Assembly (NCBI GenBank): GCA_024400425.1
Contig: JAKSMV010000010.1
Coordinates: 28,401 to 92,400 of the forward strand
Length of the DNA stretch: 64,000 nt
From: Bacteroidales bacterium
GTDB lineage: Bacteria; Bacteroidota; Bacteroidia; Bacteroidales; F082
Direction of reading: 5' to 3'
Shown here: piece after piece, positions 43,124 through 50,903 of the stretch
How positions within the stretch are numbered: position 1 is the stretch's first letter
Layout: each line of letters opens with the position of its first letter
Program-made: the position numbers and the translations under genes
Notes under the pieces: generated by a model
What the model saw: only the letters and a program-made list of their open reading frames with translations
The model's database searches: none
What the model was told of the DNA's origin: nothing

Positions 43124-44020
43124 TCACGCCATTATCACTTCCTCGAAAGCGCGAAGGTTGCCGCTGCGGTCGTTGTGGTCGCTGAGGATGGCGAAGGTGA
43201 TGAGGCGATAGCGGTCCTTGAACTCGTCCTCAGCCATCACCTCCTTGAAGAGCTGTGCCATTTCGCGTGGCGGCGTCTTGAAGGCACCACAGCCGAAGGC
43301 ACCCAGCACGAGGCTGTCGTGTCCCTTGAGCAGTCCCAAGCGGAGGATGGTGCGTATCTTGTCACGTGTGACGACCTTGCCGTCCTCAGGGATATGGCCG
43401 TCAGAGGTGAGACGGATAGGAAAATGGCCGCTCATGTTGAGTGCAGCATTGGTGATGACACCCACCTGGAAGGGTTCCTCCATCAGCGTATAGTCGGGAC
43501 CGGCCTCACGGAAGACGGTGACGGCAGGCGAATAGACGACGCTGAAGTTGAGCGACTTGGAGATAGGATAGTTATTGCCGTTGCGGTGCTCGTAGCCATA
43601 CTTGATGGAATACCACTTGTCGAAGCTGTAGATGGAACGCGTCAGCGTGCTGCGACGGCAGATGGTCTCCTCCTGGGCTCTTGCCCCCGTCTCCACGCCA
43701 CCGCCAGGATGACCGCCACTGGCGAAGTTCAGCAAGGCAGGACGACAACCCTCCCTGACTAGACGCTCAGCCACCTTGAGGCAGTCGCCTTTTTCCACCA
43801 TCACCTTGGTACCACCTTCCACCTTGGGGGCCTCAGTCTTAGGCAGTTCCTTATGGTAGCAACGGACACCATCAATCATAGGCTGCATATCGAGTTCGAC
43901 ACGTTTGCCCGAAGGGGCAGTGTAATAGCCAGCCTTGATGTAGGCCGTAGTCTGGCGGAAAGCCACCGCATTACGATTCTTGATTTTGGTAATTTCCGGG
44001 TCGTAAGCATTTCTATTCAT
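43124..44020 (-). CDS. Bacterial-type poly(ADP-ribose) glycohydrolase family protein (TIGR02452/DUF2263)
   Basis: 298 residues. The PARG signature is intact: NFASGGHPGGGVETGARAQE (GGG at 106-108, QEE at 116-118). AFGCGAFKTPPREMAQLFKE is the C-terminal conserved loop that closes over ADP-ribose. Such enzymes remove ADP-ribose from proteins or nucleic acids, and homologues occur alone or as antidotes to ADP-ribosylating toxins. No ADP-ribosyltransferase is recognised within the window. It has its own promoter, 145 bases downstream of nothing but the AAA gene on the same strand. Confidence 0.88.
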   Translation of the reverse strand: MNRNAYDPEITKIKNRNAVAFRQTTAYIKAGYYTAPSGKRVELDMQPMIDGVRCYHKELPKTEAPKVEGGTKVMVEKGDCLKVAERLVREGCRPALLNFASGGHPGGGVETGARAQEETICRRSTLTRSIYSFDKWYSIKYGYEHRNGNNYPISKSLNFSVVYSPAVTVFREAGPDYTLMEEPFQVGVITNAALNMSGHFPIRLTSDGHIPEDGKVVTRDKIRTILRLGLLKGHDSLVLGAFGCGAFKTPPREMAQLFKEVMAEDEFKDRYRLITFAILSDHNDRSGNLRAFEEVIMA

Positions 44021-44054
44021 ATCTCAATAGGTTTTAAGGTTTCGTATTTGAATT

Positions 44055-44468
44055 TTAAGCAGCAAAAGTAGTCACAGTTTTTTTTGACTGATTCTTATTG
44101 TCTTTAGGAAACAAGCTCCTCGAATAACATATCACCATACGCCTAGCTTGATCCATTTCCGACTTTGTGCTAGTGATTAAGTGATAGAACACTGTATACT
44201 TCGTATTGAAGACAAGTGCAACGACAGGGCCATTGCTTTGAGCCCTCAAACGGATTGGTTCTACAGTAGGATCAGCCTTAAAAGCCTTATTTTTGAGCAG
44301 TTCCAGACTCAGTTGTTTGAGCACAAGCAGCTTGTGGCAATAGGTCTCCTCCCCTATGGTGACCGTTTCATACCATTTCCCATTTTCATAAATAGTCTGG
44401 CACCTATCATTGCCGACCGACTTGAGCATTGCGGTAAACTCAGATTTTGTGACTTGTTTCATTTCCAT
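44055..44468 (-). CDS. Hypothetical protein, 137 residues
   Basis: Starts MEMKQVTKSEFTAMLKSVGN and is a small soluble alpha/beta protein with a basic C-terminus (FPKDNKNQSKKTVTTFAA). IYENGKWYETVTIGEETYCH and ALVFNTKYTVFYHLI suggest a beta-sheet core. No family recognised. It ends 34 bases before the PARG-like start and may be in the same transcript. Confidence 0.55.
   Translation of the reverse strand: MEMKQVTKSEFTAMLKSVGNDRCQTIYENGKWYETVTIGEETYCHKLLVLKQLSLELLKNKAFKADPTVEPIRLRAQSNGPVVALVFNTKYTVFYHLITSTKSEMDQARRMVICYSRSLFPKDNKNQSKKTVTTFAA
44063..44070 (-). promoter_or_regulatory. -7 element of the PARG-like gene
   Basis: TACTTTTG on the minus strand about 43 bases upstream of ATG 44020; it overlaps the end of the next gene upstream. 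Confidence 0.5.
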
Positions 44469-45179
44469 AACTTTACTGTTTTTATTGATTCATTAGAAGA
44501 AGAGCAAAAGTCTGTAGCGCTCTACATATGTCTATAGTATCCCAAGAAAGGGTTTTCAACCCAATGGAAGAAAAATAATCAAAAAAAACTGACTGCCGCT
44601 TCGCGTCTCCCCCTCTAGAGGGGGCAAGGGGGAGTCAACACGACCCCGGTAGGCCCAAGCATCGGAGATGCGCAATCCGGCAACACCGATTAGGGGCGTC
44701 GGACTGATTCAGTCTCTAACCGAACGGACCCAAAGGAATCACAAAGAGATTAACAATTGTCCTGAAAACAGAGACAAGGATTGTTTGTTTTTAAACATTA
44801 ATTGCCATAAATTAGCCATAAATTTTCGTTAATTAAATTAATGCTTAAAGCATTGAATTTTTGGTAATTAATGATTCATTTGTGGTAATTGACGTTCAGC
44901 GAAGCGAAAAGAAAATGACCTAAATTGTCTTCCAAATAAACACTTCTCAATGCAGCCGTTCAGCACGAGGGATGCCTGCCTCCGCAGGCATGACGTCTTC
45001 GAGGTGAAGGGTTGACGTTCAGCGTAATGTTATCCTACTGCGTCAGCAGTCAGCCAGCAGGGAGCAGACGGTTGTCTGGTCCCGTCCTAATAGATTAAAT
45101 AAGGTTTTGAACGTTTTGGATGTTTTGGTAAAAAAATGCTTTGCCCATTTTGTGAAAAAAAACGCCTCCGGCAAGCCCA
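44469..45179. other. Non-coding, repeat-rich 711-bp interval
   Basis: No convincing gene. It contains a palindromic CCCCCTCTAGAGGGGG at about 44608-44623 and an AT-rich patch with the direct repeat CCATAAATT. The 13-base direct repeat TTGACGTTCAGCG occurs at 44889-44901 and 45012-45024. A hairpin ATGCCTGC/GCAGGCAT lies at 44972-44991 and resembles the hairpin-element family with a changed stem. It ends near the AraC stop. Confidence 0.6.
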
Positions 45180-46004
45180 TCAGCCAAGGAGATCCTTACG
45201 CAGCTGGGCGGGCGTGCCATGCATGTACTGACGGCAGAAGCGCGTCAGTTGTTGCACCGACGAAAGCTCGCTGCGCTCAGCCACCTCGACGAGCGTTATC
45301 GATGGGTCAGCCAACAGCTTCTGGATGAGTGCCTTGCGTTGCTGACGTTGCCATTCGCCAGGCGTCATGCCGAACTCGTTCCTAAAGTGGGAGCGGAACA
45401 ACGACTCGGAATAGCCACACGACAAGGCCCATTGTTCCACCGTCAGGTTGAAACCCGCCGCAGCAATGGCAGCCTGGCGGAACGCCGAGTTGTTGTGTTC
45501 GCGCAAAGGATGCAGGAACGCGGCCACCTCTTCAATATTACTGTGGAAAACGAGGAGGAAAAAGAACTCCTTCAGCTTCAGGTCGCCGAGGATCACTTCC
45601 TCAAAATGCTCCATGTAGCTCTCCATCAGATGACAGAACGACTTCATGGCCGGAGTCACGCCAAGCACGGACGGCTGGTCGCCATAGCTGGGATGATGCT
45701 TCTCCTCGTACTCGCGGATATGCTTCTCGCAAAACGCGAACATCTCATCGAAGTTGATCGAAAGCACATAGCAGTCAGCATCACGGCCCATGAAACGGAA
45801 ACGGAACGGCACCTCGGCCTCGACGAGGCACATCTGACCTTCGTTGACGTGCAACACGGTAGTGTCATATAGCACCTCCACATCGTCGCGGATAGCGATC
45901 AGGACGGTGTTCAACTCGTTCTTGCACTCGATGGTATCAACGGTACCGTGGTAGTGAGCGAATCTTCTTTTGTGCGTTGAATGTATCACGACTGGGTCAG
46001 CCAT
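45180..46004 (-). CDS. AraC family transcriptional regulator
   Basis: 274 residues from the ATG at 46004. The ORF extends 11 codons further, but that part overlaps the -7 element, so the internal ATG (MADPVVIHS) is taken. The C-terminal double helix-turn-helix (VEQWALSCGYSESLFRSHFR; EFGMTPGEWQRQQR) is of the AraC/XylS type. The N-terminal half is a cupin-like sensor with CLVEAEVPFRFRFMG, as in ExsA-like regulators of Bacteroidetes. Inducer and targets unknown. Nearest divergent gene is far away. Confidence 0.85.
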   Translation of the reverse strand: MADPVVIHSTHKRRFAHYHGTVDTIECKNELNTVLIAIRDDVEVLYDTTVLHVNEGQMCLVEAEVPFRFRFMGRDADCYVLSINFDEMFAFCEKHIREYEEKHHPSYGDQPSVLGVTPAMKSFCHLMESYMEHFEEVILGDLKLKEFFFLLVFHSNIEEVAAFLHPLREHNNSAFRQAAIAAAGFNLTVEQWALSCGYSESLFRSHFRNEFGMTPGEWQRQQRKALIQKLLADPSITLVEVAERSELSSVQQLTRFCRQYMHGTPAQLRKDLLG

Positions 46005-46026
46005 AATTGTCCTCACTGAAACGGCG

Positions 46027-46034
46027 CAAAAATA
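46027..46034 (-). promoter_or_regulatory. -7 element of the AraC-family gene
   Basis: TATTTTTG on the minus strand, 23 bases upstream of the ATG at 46004. Confidence 0.6.
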
Positions 46035-46137
46035 CAAGAAAAAAACATCGGATGTGCTATTTTAGGCAATTATATCCCTGTCGGCACATGACGATGTAAG
46101 AAAAAAAACATGAAAAACATCGGTCTGAACCTCTAGA

Positions 46138-46190
46138 AGAATGAACGTTATGTCATTCCGAGGAACGAAGGAATCTATAACGTTCATTCT
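46138..46190 (+). repeat. Hairpin element, copy B1
   Basis: A 27-bp core (TGTCATTCCGAGG then AACGAAGGAATCTA) is flanked by perfect 13-bp arms AGAATGAACGTTA / TAACGTTCATTCT. The core holds an inner ATTCC/GGAAT stem. Confidence 0.8.
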
Positions 46191-46235
46191 TTCAGAGATC
46201 AACAAGGAATAATAACCAATTTATCACTTCATAGT

Positions 46236-46288
46236 CAGCTCCCATAGATTCCGACGCTCGTGCCTCGCTCTGAATGACATGGGTGCTG
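46236..46288 (-). repeat. Hairpin element, copy B2 (inverted relative to B1)
   Basis: The core on the minus strand is TGTCATTCAGAG ... GGAATCTA. Arms CAGCTCCCA / TGGGTGCTG match at 8 of 9 positions. It lies 46 bases from B1. Confidence 0.7.
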
Positions 46289-46293
46289 AGGAA

Positions 46294-46331
46294 AACAAAA
46301 GCTTCGGCAAGGACTCCCCTGCCGAAGCTTT
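46294..46331 (-). terminator. Rho-independent terminator of the PepSY-like gene
   Basis: Perfect 12-bp stem AAAGCTTCGGCA / TGCCGAAGCTTT. On the minus strand it is followed by TGTTTTCC, after the gene at 46370. Confidence 0.8.
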
Positions 46332-46369
46332 CTGCATGGCCGAACAGCCATGTTATGAAGCGATAGAAC

Positions 46370-46819
46370 TTAGTAATCGATGCGGATGAAGCCTCCGCTC
46401 TTGTCGAATTCCAGTTCCAAGCCGTTGTTCAGTTCCACGTCATAGCCATGTCGGTCGCAGCTAATCTCGACGATGAAGTTGTTCGGATAGTGCTCAGTCA
46501 CATAGTTGACGATAGCCTCAGGCACGATGCCTTGTGGGACGGCGCTGTTCTTGCAATCTACGTCTTCCCAATCGCCATTGCGGTCGAACTCGACTTCGAA
46601 GCCATTCTGGAAGAACACCTCGTATTCGTGGCCGTCCTTCTCGCAGCGCAGCATGGTGCAGTCCGCGAAATAAGTATTGATGAACTGTTGGGCTTTCTGA
46701 GGGAGCTCTGAGGCCTGGATCGGTTTATCATCGACGAAGGTATCTTTTGAGCAAGCCGAAATGGAAAGGCTAGTGATAGTGAGAGCCAAGATGAAAGTCA
46801 ATTTGATGAATTTTTGCAT
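46370..46819 (-). CDS. PepSY-like (DUF2874) periplasmic lipoprotein
   Basis: 149 residues with a lipoprotein signal (LTITSLSISAC). Two tandem PepSY-like/BLIP-fold repeats: LPQKAQQFINTYFADC then EVEFDRNGDWEDVDC, and IVNYVTEHYPNN then ELEFDKSGGFIRIDY. The family is abundant in Bacteroidetes as lipoproteins; beta-lactamase-inhibitor resemblance is structural only. Ends at its own terminator and has its own promoter. Confidence 0.8.
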   Translation of the reverse strand: MQKFIKLTFILALTITSLSISACSKDTFVDDKPIQASELPQKAQQFINTYFADCTMLRCEKDGHEYEVFFQNGFEVEFDRNGDWEDVDCKNSAVPQGIVPEAIVNYVTEHYPNNFIVEISCDRHGYDVELNNGLELEFDKSGGFIRIDY

Positions 46820-46864
46820 TTTCGTTCGTATTTAAGGGTTAGTAATTAGTTTTGATTTCGAGTG

Positions 46865-46872
46865 CAAAAGTA
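46865..46872 (-). promoter_or_regulatory. -7 element of the PepSY-like gene
   Basis: TACTTTTG on the minus strand, 46 bases upstream of ATG 46819. Confidence 0.55.
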
Positions 46873-46957
46873 CAACGATTTAACGAGAGCGCTTTTATCA
46901 AATTCTTTATTTTTCTTTATCATTTTCATTTTTAGAATTTGTCTTGATTTATGGGAA

Positions 46958-47018
46958 GTGAAACAAATAACGATGTCATTCCGACCGAATGGAGAGAATC
47001 TATTGTTATTTGTTTCAC
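46958..47018 (+). repeat. Hairpin element, copy B3
   Basis: Arms GTGAAACAAATAAC / GTTATTTGTTTCAC are perfect over 14 bp and continue to 15 of 16. The core is TGTCATTCCGACC ... GAGAATCTA. It is nearly identical to copy B4 at 50374. Confidence 0.85.
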
Positions 47019-47068
47019 ATAGATCAAAACAGTTTCTTAGTTATAACCATTAGCGCAAGCGCTTCCCA

Positions 47069-47938
47069 TTATGCGACGTTGTCCATTTCATGCTGGAATT
47101 TCTCGCTGAGTTTTTCCAGGATCACTTTATTACGTTTCCTGAGACCTTCGAGGGAGTGAGGCACATCGACATCGTATGCGGTGGCCTCCTTAATTTCCTC
47201 GAGCGTACAATCGCCCATGACGCTCATCACTACAATTCTCCTATCCACCTCCGAGAGCGTGTCCAAAAGTGTCGGGGCCAGTTCCTCCATCATCTGGCTG
47301 GCTTCGTATTCCTTCTGAGCCTCACACAAGCGAAATTCGACTTGCTGGTGCTTATAATCCAGATAGTCTTCACGCGACTCGTCGTTTCCTCTGTCATTCA
47401 TCTCATCCAACGCGACGAATTTCAGTTTATGGTAGCGAGCAAACTCCACCATTTCAACGGAGAGTCCCCCGAACTCAACCAGTTCCTCATCGGAAGGCTC
47501 ATAACCGTAGGTAGCAAAGAAGCCGGATGCTGTCCTCTCCACCTTATAGCAATCCAAGGTCAAGTGTTTCGACATGCCGTTGCCACAGTACTTCACCAAG
47601 GCATTGATAATGGCGCTTCTCGCAACGGTCCAAGCATATGACAGGAAATTGCCGCATTCTGGGCGGTATTTTCCGAGAGCCTCACAGCAAGCCTTCAGGC
47701 CTTCCTGAACCAAATCTTCAGGTTCGAGGCTTGACGAATAGCCGCAATAAACCTTAGCCAATTTACGGAAACACTTGGAGAGTTTGTGCATAAGCACATC
47801 AAGAGCGTTTCTGTCGCCACTCTGGGCGTGGAGAGCCAATTCGTTGAGTGCCGAATTGTTGGATTGGAATTTCTTCTGGTCGCCAGTCTGGCTTGTTGCC
47901 ACCTTAGTGGTCTTCTTTTGTGCAGTAAAGTTTTTCAT
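47069..47938 (-). CDS. Sigma-70-like RNA polymerase sigma factor, atypical
   Basis: 289 residues from the ATG at 47938 (MKNFTAQKK). The region-2 core is LEPEDLVQEGLKACCEALGKYRPE followed by SYAWTVARSAIINALVKY. A region-3/4-like part contains YEPSDEELVEFGGLS and ETLSEVDRRIV-like TLLDTLSEVDRRIVVMSVMG. The usual region-4.2 helix-turn-helix is weakly marked (TLEEIKEATAYDVDVPHSLE). Candidate regulator of accessory functions; no anti-sigma factor is adjacent. It may be transcribed from a TATATTTG at 48162-48169 with a long leader. Confidence 0.7.
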   Translation of the reverse strand: MKNFTAQKKTTKVATSQTGDQKKFQSNNSALNELALHAQSGDRNALDVLMHKLSKCFRKLAKVYCGYSSSLEPEDLVQEGLKACCEALGKYRPECGNFLSYAWTVARSAIINALVKYCGNGMSKHLTLDCYKVERTASGFFATYGYEPSDEELVEFGGLSVEMVEFARYHKLKFVALDEMNDRGNDESREDYLDYKHQQVEFRLCEAQKEYEASQMMEELAPTLLDTLSEVDRRIVVMSVMGDCTLEEIKEATAYDVDVPHSLEGLRKRNKVILEKLSEKFQHEMDNVA

Positions 47939-48161
47939 AGATATATAATTTGTAACAACGACATGCGGCAGAAGAATAATAAGGAAAATCGCCACCGACA
48001 CGCCACAGCGCGACAGTCCGGAGATGTTTTTCCGGCTTACGGCCGATGACAAATTACCACATGGGATGCCTTCCCCTGATTGAGTGCGAAATACCATATT
48101 ATTATAATCTTTATATTGCCCTTTCCCCTAAAAGGGACCCCTTTATCTCTCAAAAGGGCTG

Positions 48162-48169
48162 CAAATATA
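48162..48169 (-). promoter_or_regulatory. Possible -7 element of the sigma-like gene
   Basis: TATATTTG on the minus strand. It would give a leader of more than 210 bases before ATG 47938, so this is tentative. Confidence 0.35.
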
Positions 48170-48236
48170 GGAAAAAAAAAATAATACGATGAACACTTTA
48201 ATGATTTTTTTAGTTGAATTTCATACGCAAAAACAG

Positions 48237-48500
48237 TCAGTCCTTCGGCCGACTCTTTTTGTGAAGATTCAAGTCAAAGCCCTTTGACGGCCAACCCATG
48301 TAGCAATCGAGCAAAACGCTAATCACCAGCAACGCCACCATGAGCCAAGACAGAAGTGACAGAAGCACATCCTCAACGACTTCACTATTCGGCATATATT
48401 CAATCTCCTTGTCATACAGATAGAAATATTCGTAAGCGAATATCCCCGCAGCCGCAATCAGCACGCCGATAATGTACCATGAAATAATACTGCTAATCAT
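48237..48500 (-). CDS. Small two-helix membrane protein
   Basis: 87 residues with two hydrophobic helices (IISWYIIGVLIAAAGIFAYE; LLSWLMVALLVISVLLDCYM) and a basic tail ending KSRPKD. No recognised family. Confidence 0.5.
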   Translation of the reverse strand: MISSIISWYIIGVLIAAAGIFAYEYFYLYDKEIEYMPNSEVVEDVLLSLLSWLMVALLVISVLLDCYMGWPSKGFDLNLHKKSRPKD

Positions 48501-48635
48501 AAAAATATAGAATTTAAATCTCTTTTGTCTTATGGCATTTATATATAAAGAGTCCCTCCCATCCCATTTGGGAATTATTTATTTGATGGCACAAGACTAA
48601 TCCGAAAACAAAATTAGATCGCTTACTTCGACATT

Positions 48636-48842
48636 ATGAAAAACTCACTTTCTAAGCTTTCAGAAAAGACACAGAAAATAATTCGTATGCGCTTTTGGGA
48701 CGACCTGAAGCTAAAGGAAATAGCCGAGTATTTCGGTACCAGCCCCAAAAACATCTACAAGACCATCAAAAAGGGCTTTGGTTTTTCTCAAGCAAGTCGT
48801 CATCCTCTAATGATGGCAACTTGTCGTATCTTTCCAGTTTAG
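48636..48842 (+). pseudogene. Sigma region 4-like helix-turn-helix fragment
   Basis: MKNSLSKLSEKTQKIIRMRF and LKEIAEYFGTSPKNIYKTI are a typical sigma region-4 pattern (L-S-E-K-x-R-x-(I/V)-I-x-M-R-F, then HTH). The match ends at about residue 45, where the frame runs into the end of the opposite gene and continues as unrelated sequence. It is either a truncated sigma gene or a small regulator. Confidence 0.5.
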
Positions 48843-49440
48843 CATCCATCGAGCAGATGCGTTTTCCCGTCCTGTCAAAAGCTTCAATACGGTCATACCT
48901 TCCACCGCATCTGTAATAATCGTAACTCTGCATGATCAGCAAATGCTCTTCCGCGCTAAAGCCGACGAACCCCTGGGAAGTTGGCAGGCAAATGGCTTCG
49001 GCCTTACCCTGCTCAACGATAAAACTATTAACATTCCGATAGTCAGAGCACTCCTCCACAAGTACCGTCAATGGCTCATTAGGGAACGATATGATGTGCA
49101 CGCTTTGAATCGTGGGAATCGAATCAGCCGGCATCGAAAAACTTTCCGTTGCATCATAGCGGTCTCCACGCGTATTCAGGTGCGACAGCATCATTTTTTC
49201 AGCTTTCTGTTCCTGCTTGTCATACGCCCATAGCGACACCTGCTCCAAGGCAAGCCAATCATCGGCTATTTGTTCACCATATGCTTCCACATTGGTAAAG
49301 ACCGCGTAATGAGAGTCTTCCGCCATCAGTTTCGCCGTCGATGGAATGCCATCATAGCTTTCTTCCGGCTTGCCCTCTTCATTTTTCAGTCCGTTGCAAC
49401 CCGCCAAAATAACCGAAAGCAATACTGCACAAATTGTCAA
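48766..49440 (-). CDS. Lipoprotein of unknown function; start uncertain
   Basis: 224 residues read from a TTG at 49440; the lipobox VILAGC follows 10 residues later. The segment ICAVLLSVILAGC looks like the end of a signal peptide that lacks its basic N-terminus. An ATG at 49456 in another frame gives MRSIYID, so a one-base frameshift (biological or error) near 49440 would restore MRSIY-TICAVLLSVILAGC. The mature part has an unrecognised domain of beta-strand character (VHIISFPNEPLTVLVEE, CGGRYDRIEAFDRTGKRIC). Its 3' end overlaps the sigma-like fragment. Confidence 0.6.
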   Translation of the reverse strand: MTICAVLLSVILAGCNGLKNEEGKPEESYDGIPSTAKLMAEDSHYAVFTNVEAYGEQIADDWLALEQVSLWAYDKQEQKAEKMMLSHLNTRGDRYDATESFSMPADSIPTIQSVHIISFPNEPLTVLVEECSDYRNVNSFIVEQGKAEAICLPTSQGFVGFSAEEHLLIMQSYDYYRCGGRYDRIEAFDRTGKRICSMDAKLERYDKLPSLEDDDLLEKNQSPF

Positions 49441-49489
49441 TGTATATGGATCTCATGATTCAATTATTTTTGATATTTCATTTAGGTCG

Positions 49490-49497
49490 CAAAAGTA
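49490..49497 (-). promoter_or_regulatory. -7 element of the 224-residue lipoprotein gene
   Basis: TACTTTTG on the minus strand, about 34 bases upstream of the ATG at 49456 and 50 upstream of the TTG at 49440. Confidence 0.5.
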
Positions 49498-49541
49498 ATA
49501 AAAATGAATTGACAAATCAAAAAGAATCAATACGCTATGTT

Positions 49542-49563
49542 GAGACGTGCCATGGCACGTCTC
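49542..49563. repeat. 22-bp perfect palindrome (GAGACGTGCC type)
   Basis: GAGACGTGCC|ATGGCACGTCTC is exactly self-complementary. It lies 60 bases upstream of the rpsP promoter. This motif is of the short palindromic repeat kind often seen in Bacteroidetes intergenic DNA. Confidence 0.7.
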
Positions 49564-49621
49564 TACCCTCCCCCCGAAATAAAATTTCCCGCCAAATTCA
49601 TCAACCAACCGAAAAATTTTG

Positions 49622-49629
49622 TACTTTTG
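49622..49629 (+). promoter_or_regulatory. -7 element of rpsP
   Basis: TACTTTTG 64 bases upstream of the ATG at 49693. Confidence 0.55.
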
Positions 49630-49692
49630 CAGCCGAAATCTCGTGAAGATTTTAGTTAATTCATTAAAAATCAACTTTAAACTAATCAAATT

Positions 49693-50250
49693 ATGCCAGC
49701 AAAAATCAGATTGCAAAGACATGGCAAGAAAGGCCAACCTTTCTATCACATCGTAATTGCCGACTCTCGCGCACCACGTGATGGTAAGTTCATCGAGAAA
49801 ATAGGCACTTACAACCCACTCACCAACCCAGCCACCATCAACCTTAAGTTCGACAGAGCTTTGTATTGGTACAGCGTGGGTGCCGTTCCAACCGACACCG
49901 TCCGCTCACTGCTTTCCAAGAAGGGCGTCATGATGAAGTATCACCTGATGCGCGGCGTCCAGAAGGGTGCTATGACCGAAGAACAAGCTGAAGTCAAGTT
50001 CCAGAACTGGATGAAGGAAAAGGAAGCCAAGCTCAACAACATCGTTAAGGGTGCTGAAGAAAAGGCAAGAAACGAAAAGAAGGCTCGCTTCGAAGCTGAA
50101 AAGCAAGTCAACGAAGCCCGCGCAGCCGAAATCGCAAAGCGCAAGGTCGCCGAGATGGAAGCCCGCAAGGCCGCTGAAGAAGCTGCCCAAGCCGAAGCCG
50201 CTGCTGAAACTCCTGCAGAAGAAGCTCCAGAAGTTCCTGCTGAAGCCTAA
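49693..50250 (+). CDS. rpsP: 30S ribosomal protein S16 with C-terminal extension
   Basis: 185 residues. The N-terminal 80 residues are canonical S16 ([58 protein letters not shown]). A Lys/Glu/Ala-rich helical tail of about 100 residues follows, ending [13 protein letters not shown]. Such long tails are common in Bacteroidetes S16. Monocistronic, with promoter and terminator visible, and does not sit in the rimM-trmD-rplS cluster of many bacteria. Confidence 0.97.
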   Translation: MPAKIRLQRHGKKGQPFYHIVIADSRAPRDGKFIEKIGTYNPLTNPATINLKFDRALYWYSVGAVPTDTVRSLLSKKGVMMKYHLMRGVQKGAMTEEQAEVKFQNWMKEKEAKLNNIVKGAEEKARNEKKARFEAEKQVNEARAAEIAKRKVAEMEARKAAEEAAQAEAAAETPAEEAPEVPAEA

Positions 50251-50272
50251 TCAGACTTTTCGAAAAATGAAT

Positions 50273-50301
50273 AAAAAGCCGCTCGAGAGCGGCTTTTTTT
50301 T
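50273..50301 (+). terminator. Rho-independent terminator of rpsP
   Basis: Stem GCCGCTC / GAGCGGC extended by A5/T5, loop 2 bases, followed by T-run; directly downstream of rpsP. Confidence 0.9.
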
Positions 50302-50313
50302 GTGCCCTTCAGT

Positions 50314-50364
50314 GTCCAATGTCCATAGACACACTCCTTCGTCGGTATGACATGGTCATTGAAC
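50314..50364 (-). repeat. Hairpin element, copy B6
   Basis: Minus-strand core TGTCATACCGACGAAGG ... TCTA; arms GTCCAATGTCCA / TGGTCATTGAAC pair at 10 of 12. It is followed 10 bases later by copy B4. Confidence 0.65.
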
Positions 50365-50373
50365 GAAAATTAT

Positions 50374-50432
50374 GTGAAACAAATAACAATGTCATCCCGA
50401 CCGAAGGGAGAGGATCTATTGTTATTTGTTCC
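50374..50432 (+). repeat. Hairpin element, copy B4
   Basis: Core TGTCATCCCGACC ... GAGGATCTA; left arm GTGAAACAAATAACAA pairs with TTGTTATTTGTT. Compared with B3, both arms change in a compensating way (CGA to CAA against TTG). Confidence 0.8.
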
Positions 50433-50445
50433 AGTCAAAAATAAA

Positions 50446-50787
50446 CTAGAGACTTTGGCGAATCACATCACGATAATACAAGAAACTCTCGTTCTTGACC
50501 CTATCCCTAACCATACGAAATGCCACCAGATCATCGGGCAAGGAAATTTCGGGCCATTCCACGACCAAGTCGAACAGCTTTCCATCGACATCGGAAAGGC
50601 GCTTTGGTACATAACCTTCCAAATCAATCAAGCACTCTTTCATCGACTCAACCAACAGTGGATGAATGTTTTGAGCAGCACAACGGCCTACCGAATCCAC
50701 TTCCAGACGTGTTGAATAATCACGCAAGAAAGCAGCCACCATCGGGCCAAGGGCGTCGTCATGTTCGGTAACAATCAGGATTCGCAT
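50446..50787 (-). CDS. Low-molecular-weight phosphatase/ArsC-like protein without the catalytic loop Cys
   Basis: 113 residues from ATG 50787; ATG 50799 is possible, but the ORF start at 50811 overlaps the -7 element. The fold resembles LMW-PTPase/arsenate reductase: RILIVTEHDDALGPMVAAFL corresponds to the V-C-x5-R-S phosphate loop region, VDSVGRCAAQNIHPLLVESM to the conserved SAG-x-P block. The nucleophile Cys and the Arg are absent from the loop. It may be a pseudoenzyme binding phosphoryl ligands. Solitary gene between rpsP and yebC. Confidence 0.65.
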   Translation of the reverse strand: MRILIVTEHDDALGPMVAAFLRDYSTRLEVDSVGRCAAQNIHPLLVESMKECLIDLEGYVPKRLSDVDGKLFDLVVEWPEISLPDDLVAFRMVRDRVKNESFLYYRDVIRQSL

Positions 50788-50810
50788 CACATTTCGCATT
50801 TCACTGGGCA

Positions 50811-50818
50811 CAAAAGTA
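50811..50818 (-). promoter_or_regulatory. -7 element of the LMW-phosphatase-like gene
   Basis: TACTTTTG on the minus strand, 23 bases upstream of ATG 50787. Confidence 0.55.
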
Positions 50819-50860
50819 GAAATAATTCAGCATTAATGAGGCACTTTCCCGAATTATTCT

Positions 50861-50868
50861 TACCTTTG
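50861..50868 (+). promoter_or_regulatory. -7 element of the YebC gene
   Basis: TACCTTTG 35 bases upstream of the ATG at 50904. It diverges from the promoter at 50811. Confidence 0.6.
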
Positions 50869-50903
50869 CGGGCTTAAAAGACAAATCTAAAAATACACAT
50901 ACT

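Noticed and set aside
34061..44020. Prophage or integrative element carrying the AAA/nuclease block
   Set aside because: No integrase, transposase, att-like direct repeat next to the tRNA, or structural phage gene was found; the only tRNA is 9 kb away.
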